NCBI GenBank assembly: GCA_964581505.1
Contig: CAZOOR010000034.1
Coordinates: forward strand, 1-27,130
Source of the DNA: CAZOOR01 sp964581505
GTDB lineage: Bacteria; Bacteroidota; Ignavibacteria; Kapaibacteriales; UBA2268
Direction of reading: 5' to 3'
DNA length: 27,130 nucleotides
Part shown: piece by piece, positions 15,569 to 23,167 of the stretch
Numbering within the stretch: the stretch's first letter is position 1
Layout: every line of letters begins with the position of its first letter
Translations under genes and position numbers: made by a program
The notes under the pieces: model-generated
Seen by the model: the letters and a program-made list of their open reading frames with translations, nothing else
Told to the model about the DNA's origin: nothing
Database searches by the model: none

Positions 15569-16423
15569 ATGAAATTAGGTGAGTTTTCTATTGATATGCT
15601 TGATACGGGTATGTTTGCATTAGACGGCGGAGCTATGTTCGGTGTTATTCCAAAAGCACTCTGGACAAAAGCCTATGCTCCGGGAGACGAGAAGAATAGG
15701 ATTCCTATGGCGGCTCGTCCTATGCTTATTCAGTGGAATGATAAAAAAATGCTGATTGATACCGGCAACGGTGATAAATTCAATGATAAATTTGCTAAAA
15801 TATATGATATTAACAGAGATAAATCTTCAATTCATTTTGTTTTGGAGCAATTCGGAGTCAAACCTGAGGATATTACTGATGTCATTTTAACTCATTTGCA
15901 CTTCGACCATGCCGGTGGCGCAACGGTTATCGAAAATGATAAACCCGTACCGGCGTTCCCAAATGCAAAATATTATATACAAAAAGAACATTATCAATGG
16001 GCATTGAAACCTACCGAAAAGGATAGAGCATCTTTCATCGGAGATAATTATTTGCCGCTTGTTGCTGACGGGCTTGTTGAATTTGTTGATGGCGAAGGCG
16101 AGATTTACTCGGGTATTTCCGTCCTGCCTATGTACGGACATACTACGGCAATGCAGACTGTGAAAATCACTGGAGATGAACAAGTATTCTATTATGCCGC
16201 CGATTTATGTCCTACATCTGCACACGTTCCTATTCCTTATGTAATGGGGTACGACAATTTCCCGCTGACAAGTATGGACGAGAAACGTAAAATTTTCGCC
16301 GAGGCTTATGAAGAAGGCTGGATTGTGGCTTATGAACACGATGCTTTTAAGCAAGCAACAGTAATTGATGCAAATGAAAAGGGCTTCTTTGCCGGACAGG
16401 CTATTGAAATCACCAGCAAATAA
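15569..16423 (+). CDS. Metallo-beta-lactamase-fold hydrolase
   Basis: Soluble hydrolase (284 residues) of the MBL superfamily. The metal-binding motif H109-x-H111-x-D113-H114 lies in LTHLHFDHAGG. Further ligands are H191 (GHTTA), D212 (AADLCP) and H257 (YEHD), a complete two-metal site. Layout and the DTG (64-66) resemble the lactonase/AttM-like branch of the family, but substrate cannot be told from sequence; a lactone or thioester hydrolase are both possible. No signal peptide is seen. AAGGA stands six bases ahead of the ATG. Its stop codon shares one base with the ATG of the following broken Rieske gene (TAATG), and queG follows, so the three were one transcription unit. Confidence 0.9.
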   Translation: MKLGEFSIDMLDTGMFALDGGAMFGVIPKALWTKAYAPGDEKNRIPMAARPMLIQWNDKKMLIDTGNGDKFNDKFAKIYDINRDKSSIHFVLEQFGVKPEDITDVILTHLHFDHAGGATVIENDKPVPAFPNAKYYIQKEHYQWALKPTEKDRASFIGDNYLPLVADGLVEFVDGEGEIYSGISVLPMYGHTTAMQTVKITGDEQVFYYAADLCPTSAHVPIPYVMGYDNFPLTSMDEKRKIFAEAYEEGWIVAYEHDAFKQATVIDANEKGFFAGQAIEITSK

Positions 16424-16682
16424 TGAGGGGCAAATCAAGATATAATAAAATTGAACGAGACGAACTTGTGTTTTTGGAACTCTGCCGCTCCGAAGATATT
16501 GAAGAAGGAAAGGGAAAGCGGTTTTTCTTTGGTGAAGAATTGGATATGCAAATAATGGAAAGAATATTAATAAGAAAGAAGGTGGCAAAGGATTACGTAC
16601 ATTTCGGGTCTTCGAGCAGAACAGCAGTGTATTTATTGAAGAACCTGCTTTCAAAGTAAGCAAATGGAAATTATGGGAATAA
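16423..16682 (+). pseudogene. Rieske [2Fe-2S] protein gene with its iron-sulfur core deleted
   Basis: Read plainly, this is a 78-codon frame (16423-16659). Its first 44 residues look like the N-terminal strands of a Rieske ferredoxin (VFLELCRSEDIEEGKGKRFF, then FGEELDMQI), but after that the sequence has no family look. A second frame, open from 16536 and ending at TAA 16680-16682, supplies a fitting Rieske C-terminus: NGKNINKKEGGKG, LRTFRVFEQNSSVFIEE and a tail ending KWKLWE. Between the two, at about 16551, the CxH and CxxH cluster-binding segments (normally some 35-45 residues) are missing and the frame changes. I infer an internal deletion that left a non-functional remnant. The old C-terminal frame overlaps the queG start by 19 bases, as coupled genes often do. 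Assembly error or a true 78-residue protein are the alternatives. Confidence 0.65.
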
Positions 16683-17626
16683 GTGTGAGCAATACAAATA
16701 GTATAAAATCATTTTTCAAGCAAGCGGCAATAGATATTGGTTTTGATGATATTGGATTTGCATCTGTTGAAATCCTTGATAAAGAATACCGGCATTATTT
16801 GCAATGGCTCGAAGCCGGATATCATTCCGAAATGAATTATTTAAACCGCCGACAGGGTAAACGCCGCGACATTACTATGCTTCTGGAAAATGCTAAAACA
16901 GTTATTGTCCTTCTACATAACTATAATACGGATTACAAGCATTCGGACAATAAAGAATTTGGCAAAATCTCTCGCTATGCTTGGGGTGATGACTATCACG
17001 ATATTATCAAAAACAAACTGCTCGTATTGAGCAATCAAGCCGAGCAATTATATCCCGAAAATAAATTCAAATCTTATGTGGATACAGGACCGGTTCTTGA
17101 AAAGCAATGGGCTGTGCGTGCTGGTGTAGGGTGGCAGGGTAAGAACTCTTTGCTTTTGAACAGGAAATTAGGCTCATATTTCTTTATTGGAATTATTATC
17201 ACCGATTTGGAAATCGAAGCGAACAAACCGCAGCGAAATTATTGTGGTTCCTGTACTGCCTGTATAGACAATTGTCCGACAGGAGCAATTGTTGAACCTT
17301 ATGTTGTGGATTCGCGCAAATGTATTTCGTACTGGACGATTGAAACAAAAGGAGCTACTAAGTTTCCCGAGCATATATCGAAGAATTTAAACGGCTGGCT
17401 CTTCGGGTGCGACATTTGCCAAGAAGTATGCCCTTGGAATTCCAAACCCAATTATGTCGATTTTGATTATTTCAAGCCACGTCTTAAAGAATTCGAGTTA
17501 CATCTAAAACAGATATTGCAAATGCCACAAAGTGAATTTCAGTTACGATTTAAGAACAGCCCGATTAAACGAAGTAAACTATCCGGTTTGCAGAATAATG
17601 CACGTGAACTTATGCAAAATCAATAA
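16664..17626 (+). CDS. queG: Epoxyqueuosine reductase QueG
   Basis: Cobalamin- and iron-sulfur-dependent cytoplasmic enzyme (320 residues) that reduces epoxyqueuosine to queuosine in the wobble position of tRNAs for Asp, Asn, His and Tyr. The catalytic acid is D140 in YVDTGPVLEK. Two [4Fe-4S] clusters are indicated by C194-x2-C197-x2-C200-x3-C204-P and C249-x2-C252-x3-C256-P, with C220 between them. The conserved VGWQGKNSLLL segment is present. At 320 residues it is the short form without long C-terminal HEAT repeats. An in-frame ATG at 16673 is an alternative start; neither has a strong ribosome site, and translation probably depended on the gene ahead. No other queuosine gene is in the window. 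Confidence 0.95.
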   Translation: MEIMGISVSNTNSIKSFFKQAAIDIGFDDIGFASVEILDKEYRHYLQWLEAGYHSEMNYLNRRQGKRRDITMLLENAKTVIVLLHNYNTDYKHSDNKEFGKISRYAWGDDYHDIIKNKLLVLSNQAEQLYPENKFKSYVDTGPVLEKQWAVRAGVGWQGKNSLLLNRKLGSYFFIGIIITDLEIEANKPQRNYCGSCTACIDNCPTGAIVEPYVVDSRKCISYWTIETKGATKFPEHISKNLNGWLFGCDICQEVCPWNSKPNYVDFDYFKPRLKEFELHLKQILQMPQSEFQLRFKNSPIKRSKLSGLQNNARELMQNQ

Positions 17627-17629
17627 TTA

Positions 17630-17661
17630 TTTGCGAAAGTAATAATAAAATGATATTTTTG
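17630..17661 (+). promoter_or_regulatory. Bacteroidota-type promoter of tRNA-Leu
   Basis: TTTG (17630-17633), 20 bases, then TATTTTTG (17654-17661): a full match to the Bacteroidota housekeeping promoter (TTTG, 19-21 bases, TAnnTTTG). It places the RNA start about 16 bases ahead of the mature tRNA, immediately after the queG stop. Confidence 0.65.
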
Positions 17662-17683
17662 CAGTCTAAATTTTAACAGGTCT

Positions 17684-17766
17684 GCGGAAGTGGTGAAATT
17701 GGCAGACACGCCATCTTGAGGGGGTGGTGCTCACAAGGCGTGCGGGTTCAAGTCCCGCCTTCCGCA
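17684..17766 (+). tRNA. tRNA-Leu, anticodon GAG
   Basis: An 83-base cloverleaf is complete. The acceptor stem is GCGGAAG/CTTCCGC with discriminator A at 17766. The D arm is GTG/CAC with the TTGG loop. The anticodon stem is CCATC/GGTGG with loop TTGAGGG (GAG at 17718-17720, reading CUC and CUU). The variable arm is 14 bases (17728-17741) with a short stem, as in leucine tRNAs. The T stem is GCGGG/CCCGC with loop TTCAAGT. CCA is not encoded; ACAAA follows. It has its own promoter and terminator. Confidence 0.97.
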
Positions 17767-17774
17767 CAAACTAA

Positions 17775-17804
17775 AGTCCGAGAACTATTCTTCGGGCTTT
17801 TTTT
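17775..17804 (+). terminator. Terminator after tRNA-Leu
   Basis: AGTCCGA (17775-17781) pairs with TCGGGCT (17792-17798), one G-T pair included, around a 10-base loop and runs into seven T. It begins nine bases past the tRNA. Confidence 0.85.
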
Positions 17805-17827
17805 GTTAATAAATTACAGGTTCAAAT

Positions 17828-18139
17828 ATGGTTTTGTTGGAATTTGCTATGTTCCCTACCGATAAAGGCGATAGCGTCAGTGAATATGTATCACAAGTAA
17901 TAGATTATATTGATAAGAGCGGTATATCATATATGCTGACACCAATGGGGACAATATTAGAAGGCGAATGGAACGAAGTATGGAATATTGTTGATGCTTG
18001 TTTCAAAATATTAGAACCGCAGTCCAAGCGCATTTACAGTTCAATCAAGATAGATTATCGTAAGGAAAGAAAAACGGGTATGACATCAAAGACTGCAAAA
18101 ATCAAAAAAATAATTGGAAGAGATATTACAACAGCTTAA
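17828..18139 (+). CDS. Thiamine-binding UPF0045 (MTH1187/YkoF-like) protein
   Basis: Small cytoplasmic protein (103 residues) of the UPF0045 family, whose members fold as ferredoxin-like dimers and bind thiamine. Family features are the opening VLLEFAMFPTDKGDSVSEYV, the GISYMLTPMGTILEGEWNEV segment and SSIKIDYRKER near the end. No catalytic motif is known for the family, and its job is usually taken as holding or sensing thiamine. It comes just after the tRNA terminator with no clear Shine-Dalgarno sequence, and no thiamine synthesis or transport gene or TPP riboswitch is seen nearby. Confidence 0.85.
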   Translation: MVLLEFAMFPTDKGDSVSEYVSQVIDYIDKSGISYMLTPMGTILEGEWNEVWNIVDACFKILEPQSKRIYSSIKIDYRKERKTGMTSKTAKIKKIIGRDITTA

Positions 18140-18393
18140 ATATAAATATTCATCACAGTGAAATATGCAAACTAACCCAAAATAGACATTTCCTCAATTT
18201 ACATTTTTTATAAATATCGTAATAGTCAATTTTTTATTCTCATATACTTGGTATTAATAAGAATTTTTATTATCTTGCAGTGATTATAACAAAGAACTTG
18301 CTTTTGTGTTATTCGTATTGCATAACAACAATTACAACATTAATTTAAATATAATTATAATGAAATTTCAATATATTTTAGGAGAAATGAACT
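18140..18393 (+). other. AT-rich leader region of the large secreted protein
   Basis: These 254 bases hold no gene I can support. AGGAG lies nine bases ahead of the ATG of the following gene. No match to the TTTG/TAnnTTTG promoter with correct spacing is found, so the promoter of the large gene is unassigned. Confidence 0.4.
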
Positions 18394-21300
18394 ATGAAAA
18401 AGTTGCTTACAATATTAGTGTCATTTATTTTGCTGATAGTGATAACTTCACTACAATTGTTCAGCCAAGACGATGATGTAAATGATATTAAAAGAAAATT
18501 GCCAAAAATGCTTGGTGCTAATAACGTAGGAAAGGAATTCTACTTTACAATTCCGCCTTGTTTTGAAGATGAAAGTGCTGGATTTCCTAATTTTATCAAA
18601 ATATTTGTAACTGCGGCTACAAAAACATCGGTAACAGTTGAGAATGAAGGTTCGGGATATTTTAAAGTCAAACCAACAATACCTAATGATGTTATTGAGT
18701 TCAATATTACTCCAGTTCAAGGACAACCATTTACAAAAACAGGAAAGGATCCAAATGTTCCGGAAAGAATTTTCCGTGGCAAAGCTATACATGTTTATGC
18801 AGACCAACCACTTGTAGTGTATTGTGTTATTAGGTATCTTCATACCTCTGATGGATTTCTCGCCATTCCGGTTTCATCACTTGGCAAGGAATATATTGTA
18901 GCCGGTTGGAATGTAGATGCTATGTTTGGAAATTTCAAGTATCAATTACCAAATATGGCAGGTATTGCTGCCGCCTATAAAGACACAAGAGTAAGATTCA
19001 CGCTTGGCGGAAATGTGATGACAAAAACGGCTGGCGGTATGCGTCCCGGGCAGTCCAAAGAATTTATTCTGCAAAAAGGTGATGTTTGGTTAGTCTCAAC
19101 TGATGCAGACGAAGCTGATTTATCCGGCTCTAAAATTATTTCAAACAAACCGGTTTCACTTGTTACAGGTAATATGTGTAACAACATTCCCACAGGTAAT
19201 CAATGGTGTGATTATACTGTCGAAATGGATTTGCCTACTTTTACTTGGGGATTAGACTATTTTGTACCCAAAGTACCTAACAGAAAGTATTCTTCAATTA
19301 TCCGAATTTTTGCTAAAGAGCCAAATACCAATCTATTCAAAGACGGCAGACAGATAGGGCAAATCAAGACATCGGGTGGAACGGAAGGAAGAGGATTTTT
19401 GACAATGCGTATGGTGCCATTTGACGTTAAACCTCGTTCTGTAGTTGTTTCCGGTAATAAGCCAATAGGCGTAACACTATATAATACTGGTATTCAGGAA
19501 GATGGTTTTCCGCGTCCTAATTCCGACCCATTTGTAATGGTTATGACACCTTTTCAGCAATTTCAGAAAGAAATCACATTCTGCACTCCCGGAATTATGG
19601 GTTCTGCCGGATTTCCCGAAAATTATATTAATCTTGTTTATGAGACAGATGAATTAGGTATGATGCCCAATGATTACGAATTTGCAAAGGTTGTATCGGG
19701 AGTATTCAAATGGACAAAATTAAAGAAAAAATTTCCCGGACAAGACGAATTATTTATCAAGGAAATAGCAGGCAAGAAATTTGCTGTAAAGACAATCACT
19801 CTACCAGGAGACGGTGTTTATAAAATACGCTCAAAGCATCTATTTGCCGCATATTCTTTCGGGTATTCCGATTACGATTCTTACGGTTTCCCGACAAGTG
19901 CCGCCTTGGCTGATTTAGGAAAACCTGATACTAACTGTCCGATACCTACATACACAATGAAATGCGACGGTTCGGTTGATGGCGCTATTGTAAAAGATAT
20001 GCCTGATGACAGCAAGATACGCTCAAATTTGGCAATGATTTTTATGGATGATTTTGAGAGCTTTAATTATACATTCGATTATCTTCCATTTGTTGCTGGC
20101 GAAACACGAACAACAACATGGGAATTAAAAGTAATTGACCCGATGGAAGATGCTCAAGCAACATTGATATTTACAGACAGGCGTGGTAATGATACCACCA
20201 TAGTTGTTAAATATTATTCCGTAAAATTAGGTATTGAACCCGAAAAACATGATTACGGACTTCTAAAAGAAGGTGGTGCTAAGGTGTCTTATGACTTTAA
20301 AGTAGTAAATAAATCGGAAACAGCGCCTGCCTTGGTCAGTGAGATTAAATTGCAAAAGAATAATCAAAACTTTGAAATTGATTTACTTGGAGCGACATTG
20401 CCCAAGTGGCTTGGACCAAAGGAAACTCTGCCTTTCAAAGTATGGTTCGACCCGAAAGATATGGGAAGATTCAGGGATTCAATCGGTGTTGGCGATACAT
20501 GCGTTTTTGCTTATAAATCGGAAGTAATAGCCAGAGTAAGTGAACCACAAATCATGGTAAGTGATATTGATTTTGGCGTAAGGTCAACAAACGACCCTGT
20601 AATAACAAAAGAATTTACTATAACAAATCCGGGCAAATCGAAATTAACAATTACACGTTATGTTGGTCCCAAATTACCTGAGTACACTGCAAAACTTCCA
20701 TCGGCAGATGCAAACGGTATTTTGGCAACACCAATGGTCTTAGAACCAGGAGATGTGAAAATGTTTGAGGTAAGCTTCAAACCGACTACTGTAAATACTT
20801 TCAATGACCAAATAGTGTTCTATAGTGATGCAGATAAAATAGATAGTATTTGTCTAATAACTGGTCGGTCAGTTGAACCTGGCTTACGAACACGTGATTA
20901 TGATTGGAAAAAAGTAAGAATAGATAGACCAACATTCCCGAAAGGTCCATATAAACCAAGTATAGAAACAGTATGGTTCTATAATGATGGCACACAAGAT
21001 GTAACTATAACAGACGTATCGCTAAAATCCATAAGTGGTGATAGTACTGCGTTCATATTCAAACGTTCCGATTTTGTCAATTTGACAATCAGAAAAGGTG
21101 ATTCCATTGTTGTTCCTGTAACATTCCAACCCAAAGCAGTAGGTAGATATGAATTGGAATTATCATTTGAGAATAATGCCCATATCGAAGGAGTAAAAAC
21201 AATATTGAAAGGTATCGGCATTCTACCGAAATTGCGTACACGTGATTATAATTTCGGCAGAACTGTTGTGAATGATTTCTCCAACATTCAGACCCGTAAG

Positions 21301-22668
21301 ATAGAGATAGAAAATGTAAGCTATGAATGGCAGGACACTGTATATATACAAGACTTGGTAATGGCACCGGCAGGAGGCATACAAGAAGATATGACAGGCT
21401 GGGGAAGCGAAGGTTTCCGTTATAATAAATCAACACTTAGTATGCCTACATTGTTAAATCCCGGTGATGTTCTTTCATTTGATGCTGAATTTGTAGCACC
21501 AAAGATAGAACTTAGCAGAGCATCAATTAGTACTGTAAGTGAAGCGGAATCGGAAGTAACTTCGATATGGACAGGTTTAGGTTATTCTCAGTCAATGGCT
21601 TTGACGGGTGGTAGCTCTAATATCTGTGTAGGTTCGAGTGCAGAAATAACCTGTACAATAACTAATGATGGCTCCGGTGCAATTACTGTTGGACCATTAA
21701 GACTTAGTCCCTTGACATCATATTTAAGCTTCAAACAGCCGAATCCTTGGAATAAAACAGTACAGATATTACCCGGAGAAACAAAGAACGTAGTATTGGT
21801 ATTTACTCCCAATACAGTAGTTAATAACAGGATTTATCTTGTAGTACCGAGTAGCATACTAGGCAATGAATTAGACAGTGTTGCGGTAGATGTTAGTTCT
21901 GTACATTTTGAAGCTACAACAGTTTCGCACGTAATACGATCGGGAGACCCGAACTTGGTATGGCCTACAATCGGTGATGTGATACCGTGCAATATAACAT
22001 TCCGTAGAGTTAATGGCGATATTTCAATGGCACAAGTTGATACACTTGATGTAACTGTGCATTACAATAGTGGAATATTAAAATTACAAACCGAAAGCGT
22101 AAAGGTTGGTTCTGCATTGAAAGGTTTCAAAGTTGAAAATCTAAAGGTAGATGAATTAAATGGAATCTTTACCTTGAACATTGTAAGCCCAACAAAGCAG
22201 ATAATTAATACAGATGGAGAGATACTGATATTTAGGTTCGGTACATTCTTGCCAACGAGTAAAGATACTACCGATGTCTCTCGGATTGACCAAGAAGTAT
22301 ATGCTTCCGGCAATGCTTGTATTGAGATAAATCATGTTCAGGATACAGTCAAATTGCAGCCGACTTGCGCTTATGATTTACGCTGGATTGCAGTTACAGG
22401 TGTGCAATATTCACTTAGCAAAATTGCTCCTAATCCTGTGGACGAGCGTGGTACGGAAATAGACTTTTCGGTCGGACTCGAAGCTTATACGGAAATAGGT
22501 ATATATAACAGTTTGGGAGAACTCGTAGCCAAGCCGATAAGTTCAGTAATGAAACCGGGTAATTATAATTTCAGATTACCGGTAAAGAATCTGACTTCGG
22601 GTGCATATCACGTTAGAATGGTTTCAGGACCATTTACGAAAACACGCGAACTGATTATCAAAAAATAA
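18394..22668 (+). CDS. Giant secreted multi-domain protein with IgGFc-binding-like head, anchor-type repeats and type IX sorting domain
   Basis: Protein of 1424 residues. A signal peptide (about 1-25, ending LQLFSQ) leads to export. Residues about 40-530 resemble the IgGFc-binding-protein N-terminal domain (GKEFYFTIPPCFEDE start and repeated statements of 'N.P..V' strands). From about 611 to 1165 follow four to five immunoglobulin-like units of the choice-of-anchor D/ASH kind, with recurrent openings such as HDYGLL, SDIDFGV, LRTRDYDW and LRTRDYNFG. About 1170-1330 looks cohesin-like (DTLDVTVHYNSGILKL, IVSPTKQI). The last 85 residues form a type IX sorting domain: KIAPNPV, IGIYNSLGELV, LTSGAYHVRMV and ELIIKK. 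It should be moved over the outer membrane and fixed to the surface or released. Binding partner unknown; adhesion or surface structure is inference. It ends at a strong terminator. Confidence 0.88.
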   Translation: MKKLLTILVSFILLIVITSLQLFSQDDDVNDIKRKLPKMLGANNVGKEFYFTIPPCFEDESAGFPNFIKIFVTAATKTSVTVENEGSGYFKVKPTIPNDVIEFNITPVQGQPFTKTGKDPNVPERIFRGKAIHVYADQPLVVYCVIRYLHTSDGFLAIPVSSLGKEYIVAGWNVDAMFGNFKYQLPNMAGIAAAYKDTRVRFTLGGNVMTKTAGGMRPGQSKEFILQKGDVWLVSTDADEADLSGSKIISNKPVSLVTGNMCNNIPTGNQWCDYTVEMDLPTFTWGLDYFVPKVPNRKYSSIIRIFAKEPNTNLFKDGRQIGQIKTSGGTEGRGFLTMRMVPFDVKPRSVVVSGNKPIGVTLYNTGIQEDGFPRPNSDPFVMVMTPFQQFQKEITFCTPGIMGSAGFPENYINLVYETDELGMMPNDYEFAKVVSGVFKWTKLKKKFPGQDELFIKEIAGKKFAVKTITLPGDGVYKIRSKHLFAAYSFGYSDYDSYGFPTSAALADLGKPDTNCPIPTYTMKCDGSVDGAIVKDMPDDSKIRSNLAMIFMDDFESFNYTFDYLPFVAGETRTTTWELKVIDPMEDAQATLIFTDRRGNDTTIVVKYYSVKLGIEPEKHDYGLLKEGGAKVSYDFKVVNKSETAPALVSEIKLQKNNQNFEIDLLGATLPKWLGPKETLPFKVWFDPKDMGRFRDSIGVGDTCVFAYKSEVIARVSEPQIMVSDIDFGVRSTNDPVITKEFTITNPGKSKLTITRYVGPKLPEYTAKLPSADANGILATPMVLEPGDVKMFEVSFKPTTVNTFNDQIVFYSDADKIDSICLITGRSVEPGLRTRDYDWKKVRIDRPTFPKGPYKPSIETVWFYNDGTQDVTITDVSLKSISGDSTAFIFKRSDFVNLTIRKGDSIVVPVTFQPKAVGRYELELSFENNAHIEGVKTILKGIGILPKLRTRDYNFGRTVVNDFSNIQTRKIEIENVSYEWQDTVYIQDLVMAPAGGIQEDMTGWGSEGFRYNKSTLSMPTLLNPGDVLSFDAEFVAPKIELSRASISTVSEAESEVTSIWTGLGYSQSMALTGGSSNICVGSSAEITCTITNDGSGAITVGPLRLSPLTSYLSFKQPNPWNKTVQILPGETKNVVLVFTPNTVVNNRIYLVVPSSILGNELDSVAVDVSSVHFEATTVSHVIRSGDPNLVWPTIGDVIPCNITFRRVNGDISMAQVDTLDVTVHYNSGILKLQTESVKVGSALKGFKVENLKVDELNGIFTLNIVSPTKQIINTDGEILIFRFGTFLPTSKDTTDVSRIDQEVYASGNACIEINHVQDTVKLQPTCAYDLRWIAVTGVQYSLSKIAPNPVDERGTEIDFSVGLEAYTEIGIYNSLGELVAKPISSVMKPGNYNFRLPVKNLTSGAYHVRMVSGPFTKTRELIIKK

Positions 22669-22690
22669 GTATTCTCTTATTCTTAAAAAG

Positions 22691-22728
22691 AAACGAGACC
22701 AGCTCAAAAGGCTGGTCTCGTTTTTTTT
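22691..22728 (+). terminator. Terminator after the large secreted protein gene
   Basis: AAACGAGACCAGC pairs perfectly with GCTGGTCTCGTTT around a 7-base loop (TCAAAAG) and runs into eight T. A 13-base perfect stem is among the strongest in the window. Confidence 0.95.
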
Positions 22729-22738
22729 GCCTTTCTTC

Positions 22739-22767
22739 CTCGCCCATTTGTAGAGGGCTGGGGTGAG
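22739..22767. repeat. Imperfect palindromic intergenic element
   Basis: CTCGCCC (22739-22745) pairs with GGGTGAG (22761-22767, one G-T pair) around a 15-base loop containing TAGAGGGCTG. The reverse strand reads CTCACCCCAGCCCTCT, a phrase seen again and again in intergenic DNA of unrelated bacteria, so this may be a copy of a dispersed small repeat. Only one copy is in the window. Confidence 0.45.
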
Positions 22768-22883
22768 AGTGCTGTTACGTTTAAAATAATTTTAAAACCG
22801 TTTTCTTGTCGCCACATCTCAATTCCATTAAATTGCAAACGAGTGTTCGCTCACTCCACGTTCTTTGAAAAGTAATAGGTATA

Positions 22884-23064
22884 TGTAGAAGAAATGTAGA
22901 AAGTGTAGAAAAGTGTAGAAAATCGTAGAAAAGTGTAGAAAACGAACAAATAGCACAAATCTTATAACTCATTGCAAATACAACTAATTATGGCATATTG
23001 AATAATTATTGTGTTTTTCCGGCATCGTAGTAAAAAATTCACTAAAACGTAGAAAAGTGTAGAA
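22884..23064. repeat. Helically phased GTAGAAA repeats
   Basis: Six copies of T/C-GTAGAA start at 22884, 22895, 22904, 22914, 22924 and 22934, spaced 9-11 and mostly 10 bases, each followed by A-runs. Two more start at 23048 and 23058, again 10 bases apart. The spacing is about one helical turn, so the A-tracts would lie on one face and bend the DNA. No coding function is apparent. Confidence 0.75.
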
Positions 23065-23072
23065 AAAATTAC

Positions 23073-23106
23073 TACTAAACCGCATCCTTCAGTGTGCGGT
23101 TTAGTA
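23073..23106 (-). terminator. Hairpin, probable terminator of the outer-membrane protein gene
   Basis: TACTAAACCGCA pairs perfectly over 12 bases with TGCGGTTTAGTA around a 10-base loop. On the minus strand it is followed by GTAATTTTTTC, a six-T run set five bases off the stem. It lies about 60 bases past the stop of the minus-strand gene. Confidence 0.65.
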
Positions 23107-23167
23107 AAATATCTTTTGCCTTTCTTTCTACTTCTATAATTATACGAAGTATTGATACTATGAACTA

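Larger units (their letters stand above)
22669..23167. other. Long intergenic region between convergent genes, with several structured elements
   Basis: These 499 bases between the large secreted protein and the outer-membrane protein gene hold, in order, a terminator (22691-22728), an imperfect palindromic element (22739-22767), a block of helically phased GTAGAAA repeats (22884-22940, with two more at 23048-23064) and a second hairpin (23073-23106). A 63-codon minus-strand frame at 22781-22972 runs straight through the repeats and is not credible as a gene. Confidence 0.7.

Noticed and set aside
15569..16423. Beta-lactamase (antibiotic resistance) function for the MBL-fold protein
   Set aside because: There is no signal peptide, and the residue pattern and layout fit the lactonase-like branch rather than secreted class B beta-lactamases.
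18210..18275. ATTCT...AGAAT inverted repeat upstream of the large secreted protein
   Set aside because: Only five paired bases with a long loop in very AT-rich DNA; expected by chance.
22884..22943. Possible CRISPR array or iteron set in the GTAGAAA repeats
   Set aside because: Repeat units are only 7 bases with 2-4 base linkers. There are no spacers of 25-40 bases, no cas or replication genes and no DnaA boxes.
22781..22972. 63-codon minus-strand reading frame
   Set aside because: Half of it is just the GTAGAAA repeats read as Phe-Ser-Thr-Leu stretches. It has no ribosome site and no family resemblance I can defend.
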